Assembly: GCA_000432155.1 (NCBI GenBank)
Contig: FR888497.1
Location: forward strand, 19,404 to 83,403
Source of the DNA: Eubacterium sp. CAG:274
GTDB taxonomy: Bacteria; Bacillota; Clostridia; Lachnospirales; CAG-274
Direction of reading: 5' to 3'
DNA: 64,000 bases
Each line of letters opens with the position of its first letter. Positions within the stretch are counted from its first letter, which is position 1. Below the pieces are notes generated by a model that was given only the letters and a program-made list of their open reading frames with translations, did no database searches and was not told the origin of the DNA. Below are positions 1 to 7,623 of the stretch, piece after piece. The position numbers and the translations under genes are program-made.

Positions 1-313
1 AAGCCGTTATTCTGTAGTTATTGCTGCAGCAAAGAGAGCTAGACAGCTTATTGACGGCGATGAACCAATGGTATTTGGTTACACAGAAGATAAGCCTTTA
101 TCAACAGCAGTTGCTGAAATCGAAAAAGGTAAGATTAAGATTGTTCCAGTTGGCGAAGGTACAGTTTTAAACTTACACAAGGACCAGAATATTGAAGAAG
201 AAATTCTTAATGACCTTAAAAAGGAAACAAAAGAAGAAAAAGTGCCTACAAGTTTTGAAGAAAATGAAACAGAGGTAGAAGAAGTAGCAGAAGATGAAAC
301 TACTGAGGAGTAA
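1..313 (+). CDS. rpoZ: RNA polymerase omega subunit, 3' part (partial)
   Basis: The reading frame is open from base 2 and lacks its start, which lies upstream of the window. The first visible residues, SRYSVVIAAAKRARQL, are the conserved omega core that helps assemble RNA polymerase by holding the beta' subunit, and the GKI-rich middle also fits. The last 40 or so residues are a very acidic Glu/Thr tail, common in clostridial omega proteins and not part of the core. An intrinsic terminator follows the stop by about ten bases, so rpoZ probably closes its own transcription unit (often gmk-rpoZ in this group; gmk is not visible here). Confidence 0.9.
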   Translation, partial: SRYSVVIAAAKRARQLIDGDEPMVFGYTEDKPLSTAVAEIEKGKIKIVPVGEGTVLNLHKDQNIEEEILNDLKKETKEEKVPTSFEENETEVEEVAEDETTEE

Positions 314-321
314 TTTTATCA

Positions 322-357
322 ATTTGGGCTGATGTATATTCAGCCCAATATTTTTTT
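322..357 (+). terminator. Intrinsic terminator after rpoZ
   Basis: A 9-bp perfect stem (324-332 with 340-348) with a 7-base loop is followed by a run of seven T. It ends directly against the ribosome binding site of priA, so the two genes are probably separate transcription units or joined only by readthrough. Confidence 0.85.
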
Positions 358-370
358 GGAGGGAATATAC

Positions 371-2599
371 TTGAATTATGCAGAAATAGTAATTGCTAAT
401 GCAAACGAAAATCTGGATAGAGTCTTTCATTATGGTGTGCCTGAAAATTTAAGGAATGTCATAGAAGTTGGTATGAGAGTGTATGTCCCTTTTGGAATGG
501 GTAACCGTAGGACTGAAGGCTATGTAATAGGCTTTACAGATGAAATAGATTTTGATAAAAGTAAAATCAAAAATATTTATTCTATAGCTGAAAGATATGC
601 CGTTATTTCTCCAAAAAGGTTACAACTTGCTTATTGGATGAAAGAAAAATACTATTGTTCAATAGGTAGTGCCATTATGGCTATTACTCCCAAAATAGTA
701 AAAGAGAAAACATTTAGATGTGTGTCTGTTAATGAAAAATGCGATAATTTATCAGAAAAGATACAGCAGGTTTTAAAGAAACAGACTAAGCAAAAGGCTG
801 TTTTGGAAATGCTTTTAAATGGTAATGTAGTTCCTGTAAGTCATATTAAAAATTTACTTGGGGTTACAGATAGTCCCATTGATAGCCTTGTGAAAAAGGG
901 TATTTTGGTCATAGAAAATGTTCAAACCTATAGGGGTAATTGTAATTTTGAATACAAATCTAAAACAGTTGCTCCAATATTGAATGAAGAACAGTTAAAT
1001 GCAGTTAATGTTTTGAATGACAGTATTGAAAATCAATACACAAGGCCTATTTTAATAAAAGGCGTTACAGGAAGTGGCAAAACAGAAGTCTATATGGCTG
1101 CTATAGAAAAGGCTTTACAGAAAGGAAAACAATGTATAGTCCTTGTACCGGAAATCTCTTTGACACCGCAAACTGTAGATAGATTCGTTTCGAGATTTGG
1201 CGATAAAGTTGCTGTTACACATTCAAGATTGTCAGACGGCGAAAGATATGACCAATGGAATAGAGCAAGAAAAAATGAAATCTCAGTTATGATTGGACCT
1301 CGTTCAGCTATTTTCACACCCTTTGAAAATTTAGGTCTTGTAGTTATTGATGAAGAACACGAAACTACTTATAAATCAGACCAACAAAATCCTAAGTTTG
1401 ATGCACGAGAAGTAGCAGAAAAATTAGGAGAATTGTATAATTCAGTAACGGTTTTAGGTAGTGCTACTCCGTCTATTACAAGTTTTTATAAGGCTAAAAA
1501 TAATATATATAAATTAGTTGAATTAAATAATAGAGTAAATAACACATATCCGGATGTAAAAATTGTTGATATGCGAAATGAATTAGCAGAGGGCAATAAA
1601 TCTATTTTTAGTAGAGATTTGCAAAATAATATTTTAAAAGCTCTTTCTAATGGAGAACAGGTTATTCTGTTTTTAAATAGGCGTGGTTTTTCCAATTTTG
1701 TTTCTTGCAGAAGTTGTGGTCATGTTATGAAATGTAATAATTGTAATGTCAATTACACATTTCACAAAAGTATAAATAAACTTATGTGTCATTATTGTGG
1801 TAAAATAGTTCAAGTACCTACTGTTTGCCCAGAATGTGGGTCAAAGTATATTAGGCATTTTGGTTCTGGTACTGAAAAAATACAGCAGGAAGTTGAAAAA
1901 ATATTTCCAAAGGCTAGAACTTTGCGTATGGATTTAGACACAACCACAAGAAAAAATAGTCATCAAACCATACTTGAGAAATTTAGAAATCAAGATGCTG
2001 ATATTTTAATTGGAACACAGATGATAGCAAAAGGATTGGATTTTCCAAATGTTTCATTGGTAGGGGTTATATCTGCTGACTTATCCTTGAACTCAGGAGA
2101 TTATAATTCAAGTGAAAATACTTTTCAGCTTGTCACACAGGTTGCTGGTAGAGCCGGTAGAGCTGATGTTTCAGGGCAGGTTATAATACAAACCTATAAT
2201 CCGGAAAATTATTGTATACAATATGCTGCTAAAAATGATTATATTGATTTCTTCAACGAGGAAATAGAATATAGAAGACAATTAAAATACCCACCTTTTG
2301 GTAATTTTTTTGTTGTTTTATTTACAGGAGTAGATTATAATTTAACTGTAAGGCTTTTGGAAGAATTACATTTTATAATGGAACATTATAATAAAAATAA
2401 TCAATTTACACTACTTGGACCTATGCCTGCTACTATTTCTAAAATAAATAATAAATACAGGTACCAAATAGTTGTAAAATCAACAGAAGAAACAAAACTG
2501 AAAAACTATGTTTTGTACTGTATAAATAAACTTAAAACCAGACAAAAACTGGATAAGATAAATATTGGATTGTATTTTAATCCAAACCATAGTGTATAG
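371..2599 (+). CDS. priA: Primosomal protein N' (replication restart helicase PriA)
   Basis: PriA is a superfamily 2 DNA helicase that reloads the replisome at stalled forks. The order is standard: an N-terminal DNA-binding domain, then the helicase core with Walker A (GVTGSGKTE), the DEEH box in VVIDEEHE, and the GSATPS motif, then a zinc-binding insert with paired cysteines (CRSCGHVMKCNNC, CHYCGK, CPECG), and finally helicase motifs ending in QVAGRAGRA. I chose the TTG at 371 because GGAGGG lies 7 bases upstream and the protein then begins LNYAEIVIA, the usual PriA start. An ATG in frame at 332 lies inside the rpoZ terminator hairpin and has no ribosome binding site. The length (742 residues) is normal. 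The gene runs into def, whose ribosome binding site overlaps the priA stop. Confidence 0.95.
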   Translation: MNYAEIVIANANENLDRVFHYGVPENLRNVIEVGMRVYVPFGMGNRRTEGYVIGFTDEIDFDKSKIKNIYSIAERYAVISPKRLQLAYWMKEKYYCSIGSAIMAITPKIVKEKTFRCVSVNEKCDNLSEKIQQVLKKQTKQKAVLEMLLNGNVVPVSHIKNLLGVTDSPIDSLVKKGILVIENVQTYRGNCNFEYKSKTVAPILNEEQLNAVNVLNDSIENQYTRPILIKGVTGSGKTEVYMAAIEKALQKGKQCIVLVPEISLTPQTVDRFVSRFGDKVAVTHSRLSDGERYDQWNRARKNEISVMIGPRSAIFTPFENLGLVVIDEEHETTYKSDQQNPKFDAREVAEKLGELYNSVTVLGSATPSITSFYKAKNNIYKLVELNNRVNNTYPDVKIVDMRNELAEGNKSIFSRDLQNNILKALSNGEQVILFLNRRGFSNFVSCRSCGHVMKCNNCNVNYTFHKSINKLMCHYCGKIVQVPTVCPECGSKYIRHFGSGTEKIQQEVEKIFPKARTLRMDLDTTTRKNSHQTILEKFRNQDADILIGTQMIAKGLDFPNVSLVGVISADLSLNSGDYNSSENTFQLVTQVAGRAGRADVSGQVIIQTYNPENYCIQYAAKNDYIDFFNEEIEYRRQLKYPPFGNFFVVLFTGVDYNLTVRLLEELHFIMEHYNKNNQFTLLGPMPATISKINNKYRYQIVVKSTEETKLKNYVLYCINKLKTRQKLDKINIGLYFNPNHSV

Positions 2600-2609
2600 G
2601 AGGATAATT

Positions 2610-3095
2610 ATGGCTATTAGACAAATTAGAGGTAAAGACGAAGAAATTTTAAGAAAGAAATGTAAGGAAGTAAAAGAAATTACACCAAGAATTCTTGAAA
2701 TGCTTGATGATATGGTAGATACTTTAAATGCTGATGAATATGGTGTAGGTCTTGCAGCACCACAGGTTGGTATCTTAAAGAGAATGGTTGTTATTGATGT
2801 AGGCGAGGGTATGATTGAATTAATTAATCCTGTTATTGTTGAAACAAGTGGTTCTCAGACAGGTTATGAAGCATGTTTATCAGTACCTGGCGTTAAGGGT
2901 ATTGTTACAAGACCTAACTATGTTAAGGTAGAAGCATTAAATCGTAAAGGCGAAAAGTTTACTGTAGATGGAACAGAGCTTCTTGCCAGAGCTTTTTGCC
3001 ATGAAATTGACCACTTAGATGGTATATTATATGTTGACCATGTTGAAGGCGAATTACAATCTTCATATGAAGATTTCGAAGGTGAGGAGGAATAA
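2610..3095 (+). CDS. def: Peptide deformylase
   Basis: Removes the formyl group from the N-terminal methionine of new proteins; a cytoplasmic metalloenzyme. All three family motifs are present: GVGLAAPQVG, EACLSVP holding the metal-binding cysteine, and HEIDHLDG with two metal-binding histidines and the catalytic Glu. The second motif reads EACLS where EGCLS is usual, a mild change. The start at 2610 is fixed by an AGGAGG overlapping the priA stop codon. It lies just upstream of fmt, the enzyme that adds the formyl group, an arrangement common across bacteria. Length 161 residues, normal. Confidence 0.96.
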   Translation: MAIRQIRGKDEEILRKKCKEVKEITPRILEMLDDMVDTLNADEYGVGLAAPQVGILKRMVVIDVGEGMIELINPVIVETSGSQTGYEACLSVPGVKGIVTRPNYVKVEALNRKGEKFTVDGTELLARAFCHEIDHLDGILYVDHVEGELQSSYEDFEGEEE

Positions 3096-3101
3096 AATAA
3101 T

Positions 3102-4025
3102 ATGAAAATATTATTTATGGGTACACCTGAATTTGCTGCTGTAAATCTTAAAGCTATTGTAGATAAGCACGATGTGGTAGCTGTTGTAAGTCAGCCAGAC
3201 AGACCAAAGGGCAGAGGTAAAAAACTTCAGCCAACGCCAGTTAAGGAAGTGGCATTAGAATATAATATCCCAGTTTATCAGCCAGAAAAAATCAAGGACA
3301 AAGAATTTGTAGATTTTCTTAAAACTATTGATGCTGATGTATATGTTGTAGTTGCGTATGGACAGATATTGTCACAGGAAATTCTTGATATTCCGAAGTA
3401 TGGTTGCGTAAATGTTCATGGTTCATTGCTTCCAAAGTATAGAGGTTCTTCGCCTATACAATGGAGTATATTAAATGGGGATAAAATTACAGGTGTTACA
3501 ACTATTTTAATGGATAAAAACTGTGATACAGGGGATATGCTTGTAAAAAAGACAATGGAAATATTGCCAGAGGATACTTATGGCAGTCTTCACGATAGAA
3601 TGGCACCTATTGGAGCAGAAGTTTTACTTGAAACTCTTGAAAAAATTGAAAATGGTACTGTTATAAGAGAAAAACAGAATGAAGCAGAGGCTGTTCATGT
3701 GCCTATGATTTTTAAATCAATGGGAGAAATAGATTGGACTAAAAATTCTAATGAAATAGTAAATCTTATACATGGCTTAAATCCGGCTCCAGGTGCATTT
3801 ACCAATTATAATGATGAAGTAATGAAAATTTGGAATGCAAAAGAAACTACAGGAAGTGGTCAAGCTGGAGAAATTTTAGTTGCTGACAGCAAAAAAGGCC
3901 TTGTAGTTGCTACAGGTAATGGTGCTATTGAAATTACAGAAATTCAGGCAAAGGGTGGCAAAAAGATGAATCCAAAGGATTATCTTAGAGGTCATGCTAT
4001 GGAAGAAAAAACAATATTAAAATAA
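3102..4025 (+). CDS. fmt: Methionyl-tRNA formyltransferase
   Basis: Transfers a formyl group from 10-formyl-tetrahydrofolate to Met-tRNA(fMet) to make the initiator tRNA. The N-terminal Rossmann-type domain starts MKILFMGTPEFAA, with the SQPDRPKGRG tRNA-contacting loop. The folate-site motif NVHGSLLPKYRG contains the catalytic Asn and His, and the second half of the active site is seen in GVTTILMDKNCDTGDML. The C-terminal OB-like domain follows. Its ribosome binding site (GAGGAGG) lies inside the end of def, six bases separate the two genes, and they are surely cotranscribed. Length 307 residues is typical. Confidence 0.97.
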   Translation: MKILFMGTPEFAAVNLKAIVDKHDVVAVVSQPDRPKGRGKKLQPTPVKEVALEYNIPVYQPEKIKDKEFVDFLKTIDADVYVVVAYGQILSQEILDIPKYGCVNVHGSLLPKYRGSSPIQWSILNGDKITGVTTILMDKNCDTGDMLVKKTMEILPEDTYGSLHDRMAPIGAEVLLETLEKIENGTVIREKQNEAEAVHVPMIFKSMGEIDWTKNSNEIVNLIHGLNPAPGAFTNYNDEVMKIWNAKETTGSGQAGEILVADSKKGLVVATGNGAIEITEIQAKGGKKMNPKDYLRGHAMEEKTILK

Positions 4026-4085
4026 TCAGACTTTTTTTGATTATTATCGTATATGCTTGTATATTATGAATAGGAGATGAGATTT

Positions 4086-4769
4086 ATGCTTTTATATTAT
4101 GGTGTAATTCTTGTTGCGATTTTAGCTTTGTTTTTCCAAGCTAATGTAACAAGCACGTTTGGTAAGTATTCCAAGATAAGAAGTTCAAGAGGCTATACAG
4201 GTGCTGATGTTGCCAGAATGTTGTTAAGTCAAAATGGTATTACAGATGTTAGCGTACAGTCTATAAGAGGTAATTTAACAGACCACTATAATCCGGTTAA
4301 TAAAACTCTTAATCTTTCAGAGAGTGTTTATAATTCAACAAGTGTGGCTGCTCTCGGCGTAGCTGCTCACGAAACTGGACACGCTGTTCAGCATGCAAAG
4401 GGTTATGTACCATTACTTATGAGAAGTGCTATTTTTCCAGCAGTTTCTTTTAGCAGTAAAATTGCAATGCCACTTTTTATAGTTGGTATATTACTTACTA
4501 ATTTTATTAACTCACCAATTCTTGCATTGATTGGTGCATGGTTGTATGTATTTGTAGTAATTTTCCAAATTATTACATTACCTGTAGAGTTTAATGCGTC
4601 AGCAAGAGCTTTAACAATGCTTAGAGATTATAATTTTCTTGATGAAACAGAAGTTAAGGGTGCTAGAAAGGTTCTTTCAGCAGCAGCTATGACTTATGTT
4701 GCTGCTGCAGCTGCATCTATATTACAGTTTCTTAGACTTCTTGCTATAGCGAATTCAAGACGAGATTAA
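4086..4769 (+). CDS. Membrane zinc metallopeptidase, YugP family
   Basis: A neutral zinc metallopeptidase of the YugP family (Pfam PF04298 by recognition). It begins with a hydrophobic segment (LLYYGVILVAILALFF), then a soluble part with the zinc motif AAHETGHAVQHA (HETGH), then two or three more membrane segments. The in vivo substrate of the family is not well defined. I took the ATG at 4086, 9 bases after AGGAG, over an in-frame ATG at 4077 that touches the ribosome binding site. It follows fmt after about 60 bases; in related genomes this family commonly follows fmt and precedes rsmB, but here a terminator follows instead. Confidence 0.88.
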   Translation: MLLYYGVILVAILALFFQANVTSTFGKYSKIRSSRGYTGADVARMLLSQNGITDVSVQSIRGNLTDHYNPVNKTLNLSESVYNSTSVAALGVAAHETGHAVQHAKGYVPLLMRSAIFPAVSFSSKIAMPLFIVGILLTNFINSPILALIGAWLYVFVVIFQIITLPVEFNASARALTMLRDYNFLDETEVKGARKVLSAAAMTYVAAAAASILQFLRLLAIANSRRD

Positions 4770-4790
4770 TTATTTGAATATTTTATTATT

Positions 4791-4826
4791 AAAAAACAAC
4801 TGGCAGTAAAATGTCAGTTGTTTTTG
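4791..4826 (+). terminator. Intrinsic terminator after the YugP peptidase
   Basis: Stem AACAACTGGCA / TGTCAGTTGTT (11 bp, one G-U) with a 6-base loop followed by TTTTT. It closes the priA-def-fmt-peptidase unit. Confidence 0.85.
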
Positions 4827-4852
4827 TATATTATAAATTTGGTGTAAAGAAA

Positions 4853-4896
4853 TACCCCCAAAAAGTTAAAGCCACTAAAACTAAACTCTTGGGGGT
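4853..4896 (-). terminator. Terminator of the amino-acid ABC transporter operon (minus strand)
   Basis: Arms TACCCCCAAAAAGTT and AACTCTTGGGGGTA form a long stem just downstream of the ATPase stop codon. Read on the minus strand it is followed by ATTTCTTT. It lies next to the plus-strand terminator of the convergent peptidase gene. Confidence 0.65.
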
Positions 4897-4904
4897 ACGA
4901 ATTT

Positions 4905-5648
4905 TTATTTTACTTTTTCTAAAAATGTTTTTATTCTTTCATTTTTTGGATTAATTATGACATCTTCAGGAGTACCATAATCTATAACATATCCTTTATC
5001 CATAAACATAATCTTATCAGCAACTTGAGCAGCAAAGCCGATTTCGTGTGTTACAATAAGCATTGTAATACCTTCTTTAGCTAAATCACTCATTACACTT
5101 AATACTTCCCCTGTAAGTTCAGGGTCAAGGGCAGAAGTTGGTTCATCGAATAATATAATTTCGGGATTTCTCATTAATGCTCTTGCAATAGCTACACGCT
5201 GTTTTTGACCACCAGATAATGTAGAAGGCATAGCATCAATTTTATCAAGTAAACCAACCTTAGCTAAAGTTGATTCAGCTAATTTTGATATTTCTTCTTT
5301 TGTGCCTTGCTTGTTTAAAAGAGGGGCACACATAAGGTTTTTTCTTATGCTCATATGAGGAAAAAGATTAAAGTGCTGAAATACCATACCAGCTTTTGAA
5401 AGTGCCTTTGCTTTTTCCTTTTTTGATACATAAACACCATCTTTACATAAATTTTCTCCGGCAATAGAAATAGAACCACCATCTACAGTTTCTAAATCTA
5501 TTAAACTTCTTAAAAATGTACTTTTACCAGAGCCAGAAGAACCTAATATTGCAACAACTTCTCCTTTATTAACTTGGAGGCTAATGCTTTTTAATACTTC
5601 TAAATTTCCGAAACTTTTCTTTATATCTTTTGCTTCAATTTCGTACAT
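4905..5648 (-). CDS. Amino-acid ABC transporter, ATP-binding protein
   Basis: The ATPase of a polar amino-acid importer (GlnQ/HisP type). It contains Walker A GSSGSGKST, a Q-loop in VFQHFNLFPH, the signature LSGGQKQR, Walker B IILFDEPTSALD and the switch histidine in IVTHEIGFA. Length 247 residues is typical. It is the last gene of a three-gene minus-strand operon: binding protein, permease, ATPase. Sixteen bases separate it from the permease gene, and AGGAGG precedes the start. The family assignment is certain; the substrate cannot be read from this subunit. Confidence 0.95.
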   Translation of the reverse strand: MYEIEAKDIKKSFGNLEVLKSISLQVNKGEVVAILGSSGSGKSTFLRSLIDLETVDGGSISIAGENLCKDGVYVSKKEKAKALSKAGMVFQHFNLFPHMSIRKNLMCAPLLNKQGTKEEISKLAESTLAKVGLLDKIDAMPSTLSGGQKQRVAIARALMRNPEIILFDEPTSALDPELTGEVLSVMSDLAKEGITMLIVTHEIGFAAQVADKIMFMDKGYVIDYGTPEDVIINPKNERIKTFLEKVK

Positions 5649-5663
5649 AATCTTACCTCCTAA

Positions 5664-6323
5664 TTAAAATGAAAATTTCTTTTCTATCTTTTTGAATAAT
5701 ACAGACAAAATATAACTTAAAATCAAATATAATGCTGCAGCAACGGCATAAGCTAAAACATTAGTAGATTCGTTTACAATTTTCTTTGTTTCATCTAATA
5801 AATCAGAAAGACCGATTGTTGATATAAGAGCTGTGTCTTTTATAAGTATAATAGTTTCATTTGCAACAGCTGGTAAAGAAATTCTGAACATCTGTGGCAT
5901 AACTATTTTAAATTTAGCCTGCATTTCAGAAATGCCTAAAACTTTTGCAGCCTCGTATTGGCCTTTATCAACAGAAAGAAGACCGCCTCTGAATATTTCA
6001 GCAAAATATGCTGCATAATTTAATATGAATGCTACTGCACCGGCAGTAAATCTGTCAGGTAAAGTTAAATACTGTCCTATTACAGGGATAAAAGGTAAAC
6101 CAAACCATACAAAGAAGATTTGAAGAAGGAGAGGAGTACCTCTAAATAAAAGAATATAAAATCCTACTATTTTGTTTAATATAACATTTTTACTTGTATA
6201 TAAAAATGTTAAAATAAGTCCTAAGATTATAGAAAAGCATATAGTAATAATAAATAGTTTGAGGGTGATAAGACATCCTGTAGACATTCTGCCTATCCAA
6301 TTCATTAAACTAGCTAAATCCAT
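5664..6323 (-). CDS. Amino-acid ABC transporter, permease protein
   Basis: A membrane permease of the His/Glu/Gln/Arg/opine family. Hydrophobic helices run throughout, and the cytoplasmic loop EAAKVLGISEMQAKFKIVMP is the EAA motif that docks the ATPase. I start it at the ATG at 6323 (MDLASLMNW), 7 bases after GGAAG, rather than at an upstream ATG whose extra 13 residues would lie within the intergenic hairpin region. Only one permease gene is present, so the pore is probably a homodimer. Confidence 0.93.
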   Translation of the reverse strand: MDLASLMNWIGRMSTGCLITLKLFIITICFSIILGLILTFLYTSKNVILNKIVGFYILLFRGTPLLLQIFFVWFGLPFIPVIGQYLTLPDRFTAGAVAFILNYAAYFAEIFRGGLLSVDKGQYEAAKVLGISEMQAKFKIVMPQMFRISLPAVANETIILIKDTALISTIGLSDLLDETKKIVNESTNVLAYAVAAALYLILSYILSVLFKKIEKKFSF

Positions 6324-6340
6324 TTTTTCACTTCCTTTAC

Positions 6341-6368
6341 AATAATAAAAGGGGCTGAACACAGCCCC
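6341..6368 (-). terminator. Intercistronic hairpin between binding protein and permease
   Basis: On the minus strand GGGGCTG-TGTT-CAGCCCC is followed by TTTTATTATT, placed between the binding-protein stop and the permease ribosome binding site. Such partial terminators are well known in ABC operons, where they let the binding protein be made in excess of the membrane subunits. Whether it acts by termination or by protecting the upstream mRNA is not visible. Confidence 0.75.
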
Positions 6369-6382
6369 AGTGTTTTATGTTA

Positions 6383-7177
6383 TTAGTTATTGTTTACAAC
6401 AATATCTTCGCCAAACCACTTGTTAGAAATTTCAGCAGCTGTACCATCAGCTGATAATTCATTAAGAGCAGTCTGTAATTTGTTAATTAATTCTGTGTTG
6501 CCTTTCTTTGCAGCAATACCATATTGTTCAGTACCAAAACTATCATCTAAAACCTTAAATTTCTTGTCTGGATTTTGAGCAAGGTAATATCTTGCAACAA
6601 TTTCATCTACAACCACAGCGTCAACTCTACCGATTTCTAAATCAGTAAAAGCAAGTACATTTGTTTCATATGTAGGGTTAGATGCAAATTGGTTGTGAAT
6701 TTCGTCAGCATTAATAGCATCAACAGCTGAAGAACCTTTTTGAACACCAACATTTTTACCAACTAAATCATTTTTTGATTTAATGTCAGAACCATCTTTT
6801 ACAACAATAATCTGACGATTGTTAAGGTAAGGCTTTGTAAATTCCATACTTGCAAGTCTGTCATCAGTAATAGTAAAGCCGTTCCAGATTAAGCTGATTT
6901 TACCTGTGTTAAGTTCCATTTCTTTACTATCCCAGTCAATAGGCTGGAATTCTATTTTACAACCCATCTTTTCAGCAGCAGCTTTTGCAAGGTCAATATC
7001 GAAACCCACAAGTTCGTTTTTGTCATCTCTAAAGCCCATTGGTGGGAACTGGTCATCAAGACCAACGATAATCTTATCTGTACTTGCTGATGTGTCAGCG
7101 TTGTTGCTTGCACTACCACAGCCAACAACGCCTAAAAGCATAGTAGCTGAAAGAATAATAGATAAAAGTTTTTTCAT
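6383..7177 (-). CDS. Amino-acid ABC transporter, substrate-binding lipoprotein
   Basis: An extracellular solute-binding protein of family 3. It starts with a lipoprotein signal peptide, MKKLLSIILSATMLLGVVGC, with Cys20 as the lipid-modified residue. The mature part has the family pattern (GFDIDLAKAAAEKMG, WDSKEMELNTGKISLIWNGFTITDDR, GKNVGVQKGSSA). The Trp-Asn-Gly after ISLI is the usual ligand-contacting stretch of polar amino-acid binders; the exact amino acid is not predictable. First gene of its operon, with GGAGGGA before the start and a promoter with an inverted repeat upstream. Length 264 residues. Confidence 0.94.
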   Translation of the reverse strand: MKKLLSIILSATMLLGVVGCGSASNNADTSASTDKIIVGLDDQFPPMGFRDDKNELVGFDIDLAKAAAEKMGCKIEFQPIDWDSKEMELNTGKISLIWNGFTITDDRLASMEFTKPYLNNRQIIVVKDGSDIKSKNDLVGKNVGVQKGSSAVDAINADEIHNQFASNPTYETNVLAFTDLEIGRVDAVVVDEIVARYYLAQNPDKKFKVLDDSFGTEQYGIAAKKGNTELINKLQTALNELSADGTAAEISNKWFGEDIVVNNN

Positions 7178-7199
7178 AGTATCCCTCCGAAATTAATTT

Positions 7200-7232
7200 A
7201 TTATACTAATACTTTACCACACTAGAGTGGTA
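7200..7232 (-). promoter_or_regulatory. Promoter -10 and possible operator of the amino-acid ABC operon
   Basis: A minus-strand TATAAT (plus coordinates 7200-7205) lies upstream of the binding-protein gene. Where the -35 should be there is no good match; instead an inverted repeat TACCAC-ACTAGA-GTGGTA occupies 7215-7232. The repeat position suggests a regulator binding over the -35 region, but no regulator is identified. Confidence 0.5.
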
Positions 7233-7268
7233 TATGTAAAGAGTTTTTTAAAAAAAATAAAAAAATTC

Positions 7269-7297
7269 TTGACAAATATTAAATTATGTTGTAAAAT
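7269..7297 (+). promoter_or_regulatory. Promoter of the tRNA-Arg gene
   Basis: TTGACA (7269-7274), a 17-base spacer and TAAAAT (7292-7297), a near-consensus sigma-A promoter about 25 bases before the tRNA. Confidence 0.85.
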
Positions 7298-7329
7298 AGC
7301 TTTTGTTGGTGACGGAAGTTACTAAGTAT

Positions 7330-7403
<74 letters not shown>

Positions 7404-7410
7404 TTTTGAA

Positions 7411-7441
7411 AAGCACATTTCCCTTGGAAGTGTGCTTTTTT
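7411..7441 (+). terminator. Terminator of the tRNA-Arg gene
   Basis: A 12-bp stem (AAGCACATTTCC with GGAAGTGTGCTT, one G-U) with loop CTT, followed by a run of T. Confidence 0.85.
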
Positions 7442-7557
7442 CGTATATAAAAATGTTTTATAGGGTTATATTTTCAGGTAATATTTTCCATATAAAGTGT
7501 ATAAAATATAATAATGGATTTTTTATATATTTTCTTTGCTTCCATATAAAAAATCAG

Positions 7558-7586
7558 TTGAAATTTATTGTTCTATATAGTATTAT
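7558..7586 (+). promoter_or_regulatory. Promoter of the L,D-transpeptidase pair
   Basis: TTGAAA (7558-7563), 17-base spacer, TATTAT (7581-7586). Transcription would begin about 30 bases before the first L,D-transpeptidase start. Confidence 0.65.
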
Positions 7587-7623
7587 GTAGGTTAGTAAAT
7601 TTATAATGGTGGGGGAATATGTT

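Noticed and set aside
332..370. An in-frame ATG that would extend PriA by 13 residues
   Set aside because: It lies inside the rpoZ terminator hairpin and has no ribosome binding site, whereas the TTG at 371 has GGAGGG at good spacing and gives the usual PriA N-terminus.
4021..4045. A hairpin after fmt (AATAATCA with TGATTATT) as a terminator
   Set aside because: The stem is entirely AT-rich apart from one pair and no T run follows, so it is unlikely to stop transcription.
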